DNA of 64,000 bases, from IMG/VR virus record IMGVR_UViG_3300045911_000143, positions 1 to 64,000 of that record; one strand, written 5' to 3'. The stretch's first letter is position 1, and every line of letters starts with the position of its first letter. The position numbers and the translations under genes were made by a program. This DNA comes from a virus. Below the pieces are notes generated by a model. The model was not told where the DNA came from and searched no databases. It saw only the letters and a list, made by a program, of their open reading frames with translations. Of this stretch, positions 48,711 through 56,259 are shown piece by piece.

Positions 48711-48839
48711 ATGAGCACCTGTGGAACCGCCTTCGCATTTATAATAATAAATTACACAGATCGATTTTACATAGAAAGATTGGTAGACTCGCCATCTGTG
48801 GGTTATGATGGTGGACACATAAAAAACATTTACAGATAG
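48711..48839 (+). CDS. Possible 42-aa protein with mini-ORF
   Basis: Downstream of the plus promoter: a five-codon frame (MFVKG, ATG 48697) whose TGA overlaps ATG 48711 of a 42-aa frame. Spacing and overlap suggest coupled translation. Protein unknown; not supported by homology. Confidence 0.35.
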   Translation: MSTCGTAFAFIIINYTDRFYIERLVDSPSVGYDGGHIKNIYR

Positions 48840-49200
48840 ATAAAGATTGGCTTCTAGTTGTAAATTCACAAGAATATTATTTTGAAGAGTGTAGCCGATT
48901 TGTTATCTTATAATCCTACACCGTCTTTCACTCTTTCTAATAATCAATCTTAGTACCTATCAATTGTATGATTGTAATAATTCTAAATGACAGGTTTCAA
49001 CAATTCATTTAATGATGCAAAGACAGTGGTCTCTGATACGTAAATTAGATTGATTTCAGTGAAATTATTAGTTTTCTGATATAAGTATTATCTTTTAAAG
49101 ATAGAATTTGAAATATACCAGCCACATTTAAATAACATGTGGTGGGTAATACCCACTAAATCCTAACGCATACGTTAGTAGTGTCCAGTATACTTTAGCT
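48840..49200. other. Non-coding stretch
   Basis: No open frame of note. On the minus strand, after the promoter at 49187-49192, the hairpins GTGGGTA/TACCCAC and CCACAT/ATGTGG occur within 50 nt, so a structured RNA may be made. GTGTAG/CTACAC pairs lie near 48885-48925. Confidence 0.45.
49163..49192 (-). promoter_or_regulatory. Promoter plus 5' hairpin element (copy 2)
   Basis: Same block as 42154-42183: CCACAGCTA, TATACT, then CTAACG-TATG-CGTTAG. No gene follows within 250 bp. Confidence 0.65.
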
Positions 49201-49209
49201 GTGGGTTTA

Positions 49210-49431
49210 TCAACTACGAGCAAAGATATACCACATGATGTACGCAAAACTTGCACTAGCAATAATAATCAAATTTAAGACTTTGGAAAACTCGACATTT
49301 TCTGTTTTACCATTAATGATTAGAATAACCTTGCAAATGTCATAAATTTTTGCATTAATAAATGCAACTGTATTGACGAAAAACAGATAACTAGCAAAAA
49401 CGAACAGACCAACCAAGATTGGATCGAGCAT
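49210..49431 (-). CDS. Small two-pass membrane protein
   Basis: 73 aa, CTGGAGATAAAA upstream. Hydrophobic at about 5-25 and 48-70. Confidence 0.7.
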   Translation of the reverse strand: MLDPILVGLFVFASYLFFVNTVAFINAKIYDICKVILIINGKTENVEFSKVLNLIIIASASFAYIMWYIFARS

Positions 49432-49433
49432 TT

Positions 49434-49802
49434 TTATCTCCAGTGTCGTGATAAAATGTTGATGTTCTGACTATATTCCTGATTGGAATAGTATTGCCAG
49501 TGTTCTGCATTGTTGTTATGGATCGCTGCGAGGAAAAGAGCGACTGCCGGTTCAGACTTGGCGGCCACACTAAAGTGTCCAACCGGGTTAATATCATACT
49601 GATATACAGTCACAGGGCCTTCTTCAGTTTCCAGAACCCAGTGCTCTCCAACCTTACCATCTGCCGATGGTTTTGCGTTCGGCGGCCCTAGCATGTTCAG
49701 CAGGGTGTTATTATTGGTCATCAGCACTCCAAGACGGAATGAACCTTCCGTTTTTTGTGTAGGAGTGCTTGGGACGACACAATAATTAGAAAGGATTTTC
49801 AT
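49434..49802 (-). CDS. Hypothetical protein
   Basis: 122 aa; a Met at residue 28 is an alternative start. Beta-rich middle (G-E-H-W-V-L-E-T-E-E-G-P-V-T-V-Y). Unknown. Confidence 0.65.
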   Translation of the reverse strand: MKILSNYCVVPSTPTQKTEGSFRLGVLMTNNNTLLNMLGPPNAKPSADGKVGEHWVLETEEGPVTVYQYDINPVGHFSVAAKSEPAVALFLAAIHNNNAEHWQYYSNQEYSQNINILSRHWR

Positions 49803-49822
49803 GGCTATTCTAGATATAAGTG

Positions 49823-49924
49823 TTATTCAACATCTTCATACTTGGAATTCCAAATTGCAGCAATTGCTGATACAAGGATGATAAGTCCTACAGCAATCGC
49901 ACCGGTCACAAGCATCTGCATCAT
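49823..49924 (-). CDS. Small single-pass membrane protein
   Basis: 33 aa from ATG 49924 (or 49921), hydrophobic about 4-24 and short acidic tail. Precedes the 122-aa gene. Confidence 0.5.
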   Translation of the reverse strand: MMQMLVTGAIAVGLIILVSAIAAIWNSKYEDVE

Positions 49925-49988
49925 TTATGAATTCTCTTGGTAATTTGTCTACAATTTGTCAGCATTATATCATTAATGGGGAGGGGTG

Positions 49989-50180
49989 TCAAGACAATCT
50001 AGTGACTTTCAAAGTCACCGGGTCAACATCGAGAATGACAGGCTTATGGTGAGATTCCTTAATCTCGAATACCGTTGCAGTAGACGTAGGATCGCGCTGA
50101 ATCGAAAATGCTTCCAGAACAGCATCTTCCGGTGTTTCAGCATCAATGTTTATAGCCCAAGTGACAGTAAATTCTCTCAT
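49989..50180 (-). CDS. Small hypothetical protein
   Basis: 63 aa from ATG 50180 (AAGGTAGGAATAAA). The pattern W-x-I-x-I-x-A-E-T-P-E-D-A-V-x-x-A is common in small phage proteins. Unknown. Confidence 0.7.
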   Translation of the reverse strand: MREFTVTWAINIDAETPEDAVLEAFSIQRDPTSTATVFEIKESHHKPVILDVDPVTLKVTRLS

Positions 50181-50193
50181 TTTATTCCTACCT

Positions 50194-50523
50194 TTAAGGA
50201 AGTGTGATAGTTGCAATAAACTCACGACCCATTTGTTGATAAATTTCCCAAGCCCGAACGATTTCTTGCACGGTGGGGAAACGATTTTCTTTCTTCTCGT
50301 TGCACTTTCTACATGCTAGCACAATGTTTCCGGTCTTGCCATATCCTTTAGAACGCGGGAATAGATGGTCTACAGTGTAGCCTTTCTTACGAGAATCATT
50401 GTAAGTAATATACTCCATAAAACTATCGCAATAAAAACAGCGGCAGTTCTGATGGGAGTAAAGCAACGAGACAGGAACATGACGAGGCCGTAGAGCCTTA
50501 ATTTCCACGATTGCCGGTTGCAT
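50194..50523 (-). CDS. HNH endonuclease-like protein
   Basis: 109 aa. C-F-Y-C (about 30-33), V-D-H-L-F-P-R-S (about 50-57), N-I-V-L-A-C-R-K-C-N-E-K-K (about 66-78) form a zinc-supported HNH fold. May be a homing or host-DNA nuclease. Confidence 0.9.
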   Translation of the reverse strand: MQPAIVEIKALRPRHVPVSLLYSHQNCRCFYCDSFMEYITYNDSRKKGYTVDHLFPRSKGYGKTGNIVLACRKCNEKKENRFPTVQEIVRAWEIYQQMGREFIATITLP

Positions 50524-50537
50524 GACACGGAGATTGG

Positions 50538-50768
50538 TTATTTGTAAAGTTGATTGTGGATTAGCGAACTACACTCAGGACTACAGTATACTTGACTTCC
50601 ATCTTCTTTCCAATACCTTGAGATTGGATAATTTACACCATCATTGATGCCTAGCCCGGTCGGTGCAGACTCAACTAGAACAAGTGTACCACAAACATGA
50701 CACTTATAGTGAAATGTTCTCGGTACAGGCTTTACCAACCATTTATAGTTCAGGTTCACCATCTTCAT
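50538..50768 (-). CDS. Zinc-ribbon protein
   Basis: 76 aa; ATG 50768 or 50762. C-H-V-C and C-S-P-E-C supply four zinc ligands. Overlaps the preceding 37-aa gene. Role unknown. Confidence 0.65.
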   Translation of the reverse strand: MKMVNLNYKWLVKPVPRTFHYKCHVCGTLVLVESAPTGLGINDGVNYPISRYWKEDGSQVYCSPECSSLIHNQLYK

Positions 50769-50856
50769 CAAGATTAGGTGTAGTTTTAGACGGGATATAA
50801 ACCCACTTAATTATTAGTGGAATTTCGTACCCTAGTTCTTCGGCTCGTTCAAGCAT
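50743..50856 (-). CDS. Small acidic protein
   Basis: 37 aa from ATG 50856, GCGAGAAATAAA upstream. Located between two coupled genes. Unknown. Confidence 0.5.
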   Translation of the reverse strand: MLERAEELGYEIPLIIKWVYIPSKTTPNLDEDGEPEL

Positions 50857-50857
50857 T

Positions 50858-51103
50858 TTATTTCTCGCAATAAAAATCACCAATATTTAGATCATTCCAT
50901 ATTTCTTTTTCAACATGATAATATTTTTCACGTATTCTAACCTGATACGTACTATCACCGTCAAATTCACCGTGATACTTTTTTTGTATCATACCACACG
51001 GAAGATCAGATTGGAATGCTTCGTTTATTAAAGCCCCTAAAATAAGACAGATAGCCATAACTCCTATGGCTATCTGTCCACTCGTTTTGCTATTTTTATC
51101 CAT
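50858..51103 (-). CDS. Membrane-anchored small protein
   Basis: 81 aa, hydrophobic segment about 9-28, then a soluble domain. Starts inside the last codons of the RNA ligase gene. Confidence 0.65.
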   Translation of the reverse strand: MDKNSKTSGQIAIGVMAICLILGALINEAFQSDLPCGMIQKKYHGEFDGDSTYQVRIREKYYHVEKEIWNDLNIGDFYCEK

Positions 51104-52091
51104 TCAATGCAGCATCCTGAACCGCTTTGATGAAGTATGCACGGGCTTTGGTGGAAACGTAACTATTAACCTGCTTCCATTCATAACCATTGGCTGCAAT
51201 CTCTTCCGTACATTCTTTCAAAATGTCCTTATGAATCCATTTAATATACTCACCAGTGAATTTGGAATTCACTTCCATCCCATTTTCCTTCAGGTAAGAG
51301 ATGCCCTGCTCCAGCCTCCATTCAGGCAAGATGTTATCAACCAGATTATTGATACCCTCAACAATGGTTGGGTCAACGGTAATTTTCTTACCTTCCTTAT
51401 TCGGTTTCTTATGCTTCAGCCCCTTTGTCTTGAACCAAAGTGAGGTATCTTGGGCCAGTGTATTGATGACTGGCATCCAGACAATTCCCTCACCAGTGCC
51501 AACCACACCATGCAACTTACCCCAAGGACATTCCGTTTCGACCATATTGGTCAGTTTTTCAATGTCATTGAGAACATCGGTGTTGTCAGCATTTTCCGAA
51601 AAATCAAGCGTAATACCAAAAATTGGAGCCTCCGCCACCCAACGGAACGGCGAATTATCATACGCTCCCGGAAAGAAAAACTTTCCGTCAAAATGAATCA
51701 TAAAACAAACGAAATGCTTTTCCAATTCAGAAACAGCAACTCCCTTCTGGATTCCCTTACCAATCCATTCACCATAGAATCGCACGACACCGTTGTTAAA
51801 ATACTTCTTAGCAAATTCAAGAATGGCCTGACTATTGGCAGCAACCCAAAAGGCAAACCCGTAATTATCAGATTCGACGGTAAGCGGACGCTCACGAGAG
51901 AACGCTTCAACTTCACCCGTTTCAGTATTCACGGCAATAGAGCCGTTGGTACCATGCAACTTGACCGAGCCAATATAATCTACAGTCCTGATAAACTTCT
52001 CAGGCTGATTGTTACCAAGGCACCAGTTATTGTGCTTGTGAACATGCTTGAAAACGTGATGAATAGAATCAATCGAAGGGAACTTCAACAT
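51096..52091 (-). CDS. RNA ligase, Rnl2 family
   Basis: 331 aa, close to T4 Rnl2 (334). Nucleotidyl-lysine K44 in S-V-K-L-H-G-T-N, F-Y-G-E-W-I-G-K-G, G-E-G-I-V-W and closing W-F-K-T-K-G carry motifs I, III, IV and V. Seals nicks in double-stranded RNA with ATP. Promoter TTGACA-18-TATAAT. Confidence 0.93.
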   Translation of the reverse strand: MLKFPSIDSIHHVFKHVHKHNNWCLGNNQPEKFIRTVDYIGSVKLHGTNGSIAVNTETGEVEAFSRERPLTVESDNYGFAFWVAANSQAILEFAKKYFNNGVVRFYGEWIGKGIQKGVAVSELEKHFVCFMIHFDGKFFFPGAYDNSPFRWVAEAPIFGITLDFSENADNTDVLNDIEKLTNMVETECPWGKLHGVVGTGEGIVWMPVINTLAQDTSLWFKTKGLKHKKPNKEGKKITVDPTIVEGINNLVDNILPEWRLEQGISYLKENGMEVNSKFTGEYIKWIHKDILKECTEEIAANGYEWKQVNSYVSTKARAYFIKAVQDAALNG

Positions 52092-52118
52092 GTTAATTCT
52101 CCAACGCGAGAGGAAGAA

Positions 52119-52382
52119 TTATACAGCAATGGTTATTGGACTGTCAACTCGTTTGAGGACAATTCCAGTGTGTGGGCTTCCATTCTTCTTGACCCAGATG
52201 TTTCTGTCTATCTTCCAGACACCCCATTTGCTATGAATCATAGCATAATAAATTCCTTGACCACCGTAATCAGCAAATTCAATGCTACCCGAGTACCAAT
52301 AATCTCCGAATTGGTCTTTGAAAATTGTACCACTCTTTGGATACGTAACCTTCGTTAGAAAACGTCTAATCAAAGTTTCCAT
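52119..52382 (-). CDS. Hypothetical protein
   Basis: 87 aa from ATG 52382, inside the end of the preceding gene. Trp/Tyr-rich beta-type. Unknown. Confidence 0.6.
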   Translation of the reverse strand: METLIRRFLTKVTYPKSGTIFKDQFGDYWYSGSIEFADYGGQGIYYAMIHSKWGVWKIDRNIWVKKNGSPHTGIVLKRVDSPITIAV

Positions 52383-52593
52383 TAAAATCTTGAACTTTCT
52401 GCATTGCAATGAAGTTATCATACTTGCTAATCTTTTCCATTTCAATATCGACTAGCTTGCTAATATGATTAGCAGCTTCTGTTAGCCCACGTTCCTCAAA
52501 CTCAAAGGCTTTGTTCATCAGACTGTTTACTTTCCGAAACTTCCGAGAGGAAAGGCAGTGTAGCGTTTCCAGCATGTTGATAACATTGCTCAT
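52366..52593 (-). CDS. Hypothetical helical protein
   Basis: 75 aa from ATG 52593 (AGGGCTGAATCAA). Overlaps the preceding gene by 92 bp in another frame, which is long for this genome. Confidence 0.55.
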   Translation of the reverse strand: MSNVINMLETLHCLSSRKFRKVNSLMNKAFEFEERGLTEAANHISKLVDIEMEKISKYDNFIAMQKVQDFNGNFD

Positions 52594-52810
52594 TTGATTC
52601 AGCCCTCGAAAATGGTTTAAAATCAACAACTTGAATATCTTCTGCGTATGGTTTAAAGACCAATTTGTTGTTTTTTTGCAACAAAGTGCCTATGTCACCA
52701 TCTTTCCAGAATTTTAAAACTGATTCATCAGCTTTTGCTATAGTACCATCTTCAAGATAGATGTAGGTATACTTTCTGTGAAGGGGTGTAAATCGTAACG
52801 CAGCCTTCAT
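52502..52810 (-). CDS. Hypothetical protein
   Basis: 102 aa; residues 1-70 look genuine (beta-rich). The last 30 residues overlap the next gene and are low-complexity, so a frameshift near 52590 is possible. Confidence 0.55.
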   Translation of the reverse strand: MKAALRFTPLHRKYTYIYLEDGTIAKADESVLKFWKDGDIGTLLQKNNKLVFKPYAEDIQVVDFKPFSRAESNEQCYQHAGNATLPFLSEVSESKQSDEQSL

Positions 52811-52831
52811 GGAAGGTAATTAACTTCCGTA

Positions 52832-53044
52832 TTAATCACCATCATAGGTATAATCAAGGACAGCCTTAGCGGCTTCCATCCGAGCATCGACCTTGCCACG
52901 AGTGTATGCGGCTTCAAGTGCATTTTTAATAAGCGATACATGAAGTTCGTGGAAATCCAGAGAATCTGAATTCTGAGTCTTAAGGGTACGAATGCCTAGA
53001 ATTCGATTTGCGATGCCTTCGTAAATATCATTAATTTGGTTCAT
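52832..53044 (-). CDS. Small helical protein
   Basis: 70 aa from ATG 53044. Helical, acidic C-terminus. Unknown. Confidence 0.65.
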   Translation of the reverse strand: MNQINDIYEGIANRILGIRTLKTQNSDSLDFHELHVSLIKNALEAAYTRGKVDARMEAAKAVLDYTYDGD

Positions 53045-53098
53045 GTTCAATTTATCCTTTATTTTCAATATGTTACATCAAGTTTTTGACAAATTAGA

Positions 53099-53123
53099 TT
53101 ATTCCTCCAACAAGGAGGAATAA
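53099..53123 (-). terminator. Hairpin after tRNA genes
   Basis: Perfect 10-bp stem TTATTCCTCC with 5-nt loop between the tRNA pair and the next gene. No U-run on the minus strand, so terminator or processing signal. Confidence 0.5.
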
Positions 53124-53204
53124 AATAACAATTATGCCTCCCTCTGTCAATAGAGGTCAAATTTGTAAATGTCGAGACTTATTTATTTACTATATAAGGT
53201 TAAT

Positions 53205-53299
53205 GTTCACTGGTGGGACTCGAACCCACATCGGAAGACTTTGTTCTCCCATGACATAACCTAAACTAAGGTTATCGCTTACCTTTTGCTACAGTGAAC
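53205..53299 (-). tRNA. Non-canonical tRNA-like RNA with long variable arm
   Basis: Acceptor-like helix TTCACTG/CAGTGAA (extendable to 9 bp), T-arm GTGGG-TTCGAGT-CCCAC, long variable arm GGGAGA/TCTTCC, and an anticodon stem ATAACC/GGTTAT whose loop is 8 nt (TTAGTTTA). No CCA encoded. Isotype cannot be set. May be a tRNA with expanded loop, a decayed tRNA, or a tRNA-like regulator. Confidence 0.5.
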
Positions 53300-53311
53300 A
53301 CGTTTAAAATT

Positions 53312-53387
53312 TGGTAGGGCCACCCGGACTCGAACCGAGACTCAAGCGATTATGAGTCGCTGGCTTTAACCATTAAGCTATAGCCCT
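53312..53387 (-). tRNA. tRNA-Met/Ile2 (CAU)
   Basis: 76 nt: acceptor AGGGCTA/TGGCCCT, anticodon stem AGCGA/TCGCT with loop CTCATAA, T-arm CTCGG-TTCGAGT-CCGGG, CCA encoded. CAU could be elongator Met or lysidine-modified Ile; not initiator by its A1-T72 pair alone. Promoter TTTACA-16-TATAAT at 53445-53472. Confidence 0.92.
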
Positions 53388-53444
53388 AATATTCAGATTA
53401 CACGCAAAACCCTTATTTCATTCTTACAACATCAAGCGAAAGTC

Positions 53445-53472
53445 ATTATACCATGTTTCTTCCGCTTGTAAA
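53445..53472 (-). promoter_or_regulatory. Sigma-70 promoter for the tRNA pair
   Basis: TTTACA-16-TATAAT, about 60 bp upstream of tRNA-Met. Confidence 0.65.
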
Positions 53473-53526
53473 TTTTTATTTATATATCCTGTATTTCAGG
53501 TAGCAGTCTGTGTCGTTATCCGTACA

Positions 53527-53646
53527 TCATAGCATAGTTTGTGGAGCAGAAATGATGGCAGGATTATCATCATCCCGATGAAATACACCATTTTTATAGT
53601 ACTCAATAGAACTATCAAGGTGTTTGAATAAATAAATGTCATTCAT
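53527..53646 (-). CDS. Short HRDxD-repeat protein
   Basis: 39 aa from ATG 53646 (AAGGAATAAAT). Y-Y-K-N-G-V-F-H-R-D-D-D-N-P-A-I-I is one unit of the repeat family at 12850, 42977 and 63208. Probably a truncated relic that still has a good start. Confidence 0.6.
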   Translation of the reverse strand: MNDIYLFKHLDSSIEYYKNGVFHRDDDNPAIISAPQTML

Positions 53647-53697
53647 ATTTATTCCTTAATCTCAGCCAAGATTTTATCAATCAAATCCATTTTTTCC

Positions 53698-54351
53698 TCA
53701 GTCCATTTCAGCCTTTGTCTTTCCATAAATGATAACATACAGACGCTCAATTGCTTTGTCAATTTCAAGAGATGCGTCATAAATGTCTTTAGGCCAGTGG
53801 CTACGATATTCTTCTTTTTTCTTTTCGTTACTAACGCCATATTCCATATTCAAACTGACCAGCCAGTAACGCAAGAAATCATAAAGTAGGATGGCCCATT
53901 CTTTGTTAATATTGTCAGGAAAGTTAAGACCCCTAGCATATTTTGTGCTAATACCCTTAGTGACATAAGGGCCGGAAGGTGCAGAACAAACGGAGCCTGC
54001 ATTAAAATCATAAGTATACTTAGAATTAACAATTTCCTCAATATTCTCAATAACGAAATTCCATCTAATTTGTTCCCATTTAGATTGAAGTCTACGACTT
54101 GTATTGAAGGCTTCCATACTAGGATTTTCAGGGAATTCATTTTTGAATTCCATAGGTTCGTGAATTTCGCTTTCAAACTCACTGTGATGCTTCAGTTTAC
54201 CATCCTCTTCATCCCATTTCATCCCATTGCCACTAACGGCAAACCAATGAAACAAAACATAGTTCGGAGATGGGAAAATTTCGTGACAAGTTAGCAGAGC
54301 ATGACGCATCATGCTCTTAATGTCACCGTTGGTAAACGTAATGTTAGTCAC
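53698..54351 (-). CDS. Hypothetical protein
   Basis: 217 aa, helical, Trp-rich. It starts 2 bp after the Rnl1 stop. A 25-codon frame (53649-53726) overlaps its end in another frame. Function unknown; position suggests a partner of Rnl1. Confidence 0.7.
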   Translation of the reverse strand: MTNITFTNGDIKSMMRHALLTCHEIFPSPNYVLFHWFAVSGNGMKWDEEDGKLKHHSEFESEIHEPMEFKNEFPENPSMEAFNTSRRLQSKWEQIRWNFVIENIEEIVNSKYTYDFNAGSVCSAPSGPYVTKGISTKYARGLNFPDNINKEWAILLYDFLRYWLVSLNMEYGVSNEKKKEEYRSHWPKDIYDASLEIDKAIERLYVIIYGKTKAEMD

Positions 54352-54353
54352 TG

Positions 54354-55481
54354 TTATTCTCCAAATTCTACGGGATCATCCTTGATCCCGTAGTCTTTAT
54401 AATGCTTAATCATGAATTCCTTAAGGTTGACTTCCTTACCAACATAAAGATTCATTGCCAAACCAAAAATTCCATCCTTCGACAATTCCTGTTGACCAAG
54501 GATAGCATAAGACTTGCGATCAAGTCCACGATTAGCATCATAGAATTCATACAAAGTCTTATGGAGATGATTATAAATCTTTGCAACCTTCTCCTCCATT
54601 TCATTAATTTGCGAGATTGCAACAACATCACCATGCAACATGCCGCGAAGATCATCGGCACCTTCATTCACGCAAGCCTCAAACAAGCGACGTGGCGAGG
54701 AAATGCTATCCTTAGTTTTATGCAGCGAGCAATACTTATCAGTCTTGACCTTCACCCACTTACCGTCACGGAACTTAAAGATAAAACCTTCAATATTATC
54801 CTGTGATTCGTATACGGACTTTACGAAGGTTTCAACATCAGCCGGGATAGGCAGTGAATCAACCCAATACTTTTGCAAGATGGTAGTCTGCTCCAGCGGG
54901 ATGTATTCGCCAGTTGCATTGTCCCGCACGTTCAGAACAACAAGCGAAGGCTTTTCATACCCAATAACAATTCGATTGTCTGGTGAAACATATTCCATAT
55001 TGACAGTCCAATTGTTTTGGACACAATTGATAATTCCAAAAAGCAAGTCTTCAAATTCCTCAGTGTGCAAAAGCGACTCCGCAGCCTTAGCCTGCTCAGA
55101 ATGAAAAGAACCCTTGGTCTTAAGGCAAAAACTACCACCATCGCCTAGAATCACTGTAGAAACCAGCGAGCCATCCATCTTATTTTGAATTTCGACTACG
55201 TTGGAAAAATCCAACGACATGACATACGGATTTTCACCGTTGTTGAAAAACTTCTGCATAGGAAGCGATGCAAGTTCTACCGGCTCGCCGTCAACCATAC
55301 GGAAGGTGTGTCCACGGCACTCCATAGCGTTAGGGAGCATGAAGTCAGTATAGGATGCCAGTCGGTACAGGAAGATGCGGAACGAGGCTCCTAGAGCTTC
55401 CTGATCGACGTAATAAAACGCCTCCGAGGATGCACAGAGAGTCATCAAATCATTATAGAGGGTGCGCTGGAAGTCGTTCAT
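54354..55481 (-). CDS. rnlA: RNA ligase 1 (T4 RnlA-like)
   Basis: 375 aa, T4 Rnl1 is 374. Lysine K101 in N-K-M-D-G-S-L matches T4 K99; M-E-Y-V-S-P, E-G-F-I-F-K-F and K-W-V-K-V-K-T-D-K-Y supply motifs III to V. In T4 it re-joins tRNA cut by the host PrrC nuclease. With Rnl2 and the tRNA genes it forms an RNA-repair set; no polynucleotide kinase is in this window. Confidence 0.95.
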   Translation of the reverse strand: MNDFQRTLYNDLMTLCASSEAFYYVDQEALGASFRIFLYRLASYTDFMLPNAMECRGHTFRMVDGEPVELASLPMQKFFNNGENPYVMSLDFSNVVEIQNKMDGSLVSTVILGDGGSFCLKTKGSFHSEQAKAAESLLHTEEFEDLLFGIINCVQNNWTVNMEYVSPDNRIVIGYEKPSLVVLNVRDNATGEYIPLEQTTILQKYWVDSLPIPADVETFVKSVYESQDNIEGFIFKFRDGKWVKVKTDKYCSLHKTKDSISSPRRLFEACVNEGADDLRGMLHGDVVAISQINEMEEKVAKIYNHLHKTLYEFYDANRGLDRKSYAILGQQELSKDGIFGLAMNLYVGKEVNLKEFMIKHYKDYGIKDDPVEFGE

Positions 55482-55757
55482 GGGATTCTCTATGATGTTG
55501 GAACATCATAACAGTAGTTTCAGGAAGATGCAAGGCAATCCACATTTATACCCTCGGGGGGGGGCGTTTTAATCGCGTCTTTATAGTACTAAAGATGGTT
55601 TTCCTTGTAAAGCCCCCTCAAAAATGAAAGATGCCGTTCTCCCTCCACCATCCTATTTTAGCACAAGCAACCTGAATGGAAGCTGAATATTCAGGAAATT
55701 ATTTGCTTGACACGGGCTAATTATTAATGTATACTATTCCTGCGGGGTTATGTTTTG
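55482..55757. other. Regulatory intergenic region
   Basis: Promoter region of rnlA with a run of 7 G (about 55557-55563), then the duplicated divergent promoter. No gene. Confidence 0.6.
55639..55747. repeat. Duplicated divergent promoter, copy 2
   Basis: Minus: TAAAAT (55660-55655) with AGGATGGTGGAGGGAG, tenth G-rich copy, driving toward rnlA. Plus: TTGACA with TATACT, running into the convergent gene at 55758 with a possible 15-codon frame. Confidence 0.8.
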
Positions 55758-56207
55758 TCAAAAATCTGATCCTGCTGTGGCCATGCTGTTTTTGTAACTT
55801 TGCACGACACCGACGTTTTCAAAATGGTAAGAACGCTTGATTGAAAGGTGGATTTCCTGAGAGGAATTCAGTGCGGTAACATACAAGTCACGATATTCTT
55901 GTTTAGGTGTATTGAAAGCGTCCTCAAACGCGGTAGGATGATAAAAGATAGTCAAATCACCATAATCCAAATTCAATTGAATATTGGAAATTGATTCCAT
56001 GCTGATAGTAATGGGGGGAATAGCTTCATCGTTCTGATCCTTACCGAGTAAGATTAGACTGTTGGTTTTATCTACGGCAAAGTGGAAATCAGACCACAAA
56101 CCCTGAATATTATTCCAAGTCACACAGTATATGCCGTTGGTGTCTGAAATCTTTTTCAGGGTTTCAGCAATATGCTGCTTTTCAGTAATTTTAACAATAT
56201 CGGTCAT
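55758..56207 (-). CDS. Hypothetical protein
   Basis: 149 aa. Its start codon sits 8 nt after a CTAACG/CGTTAG hairpin whose 3' side contains the AGGA ribosome-binding site, so translation may be gated. Unknown fold. Confidence 0.7.
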   Translation of the reverse strand: MTDIVKITEKQHIAETLKKISDTNGIYCVTWNNIQGLWSDFHFAVDKTNSLILLGKDQNDEAIPPITISMESISNIQLNLDYGDLTIFYHPTAFEDAFNTPKQEYRDLYVTALNSSQEIHLSIKRSYHFENVGVVQSYKNSMATAGSDF

Positions 56208-56215
56208 ATTAAGTC

Positions 56216-56245
56216 CTAACGCATACGTTAGAAGGGTCTAGTATA
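56216..56245 (-). promoter_or_regulatory. Promoter plus 5' hairpin element (copy 3)
   Basis: CCACAACTA, TATACT (56245-56240), then CTAACG-TATG-CGTTAG overlapping AGGAC. Third copy of the element at 42154 and 49163. Confidence 0.7.
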
Positions 56246-56259
56246 CTCTAGTTGTGGAG

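Noticed and set aside
48642-48869. 75-aa minus-strand frame
   Set aside because: Runs across the duplicated promoter and lacks a start signal.
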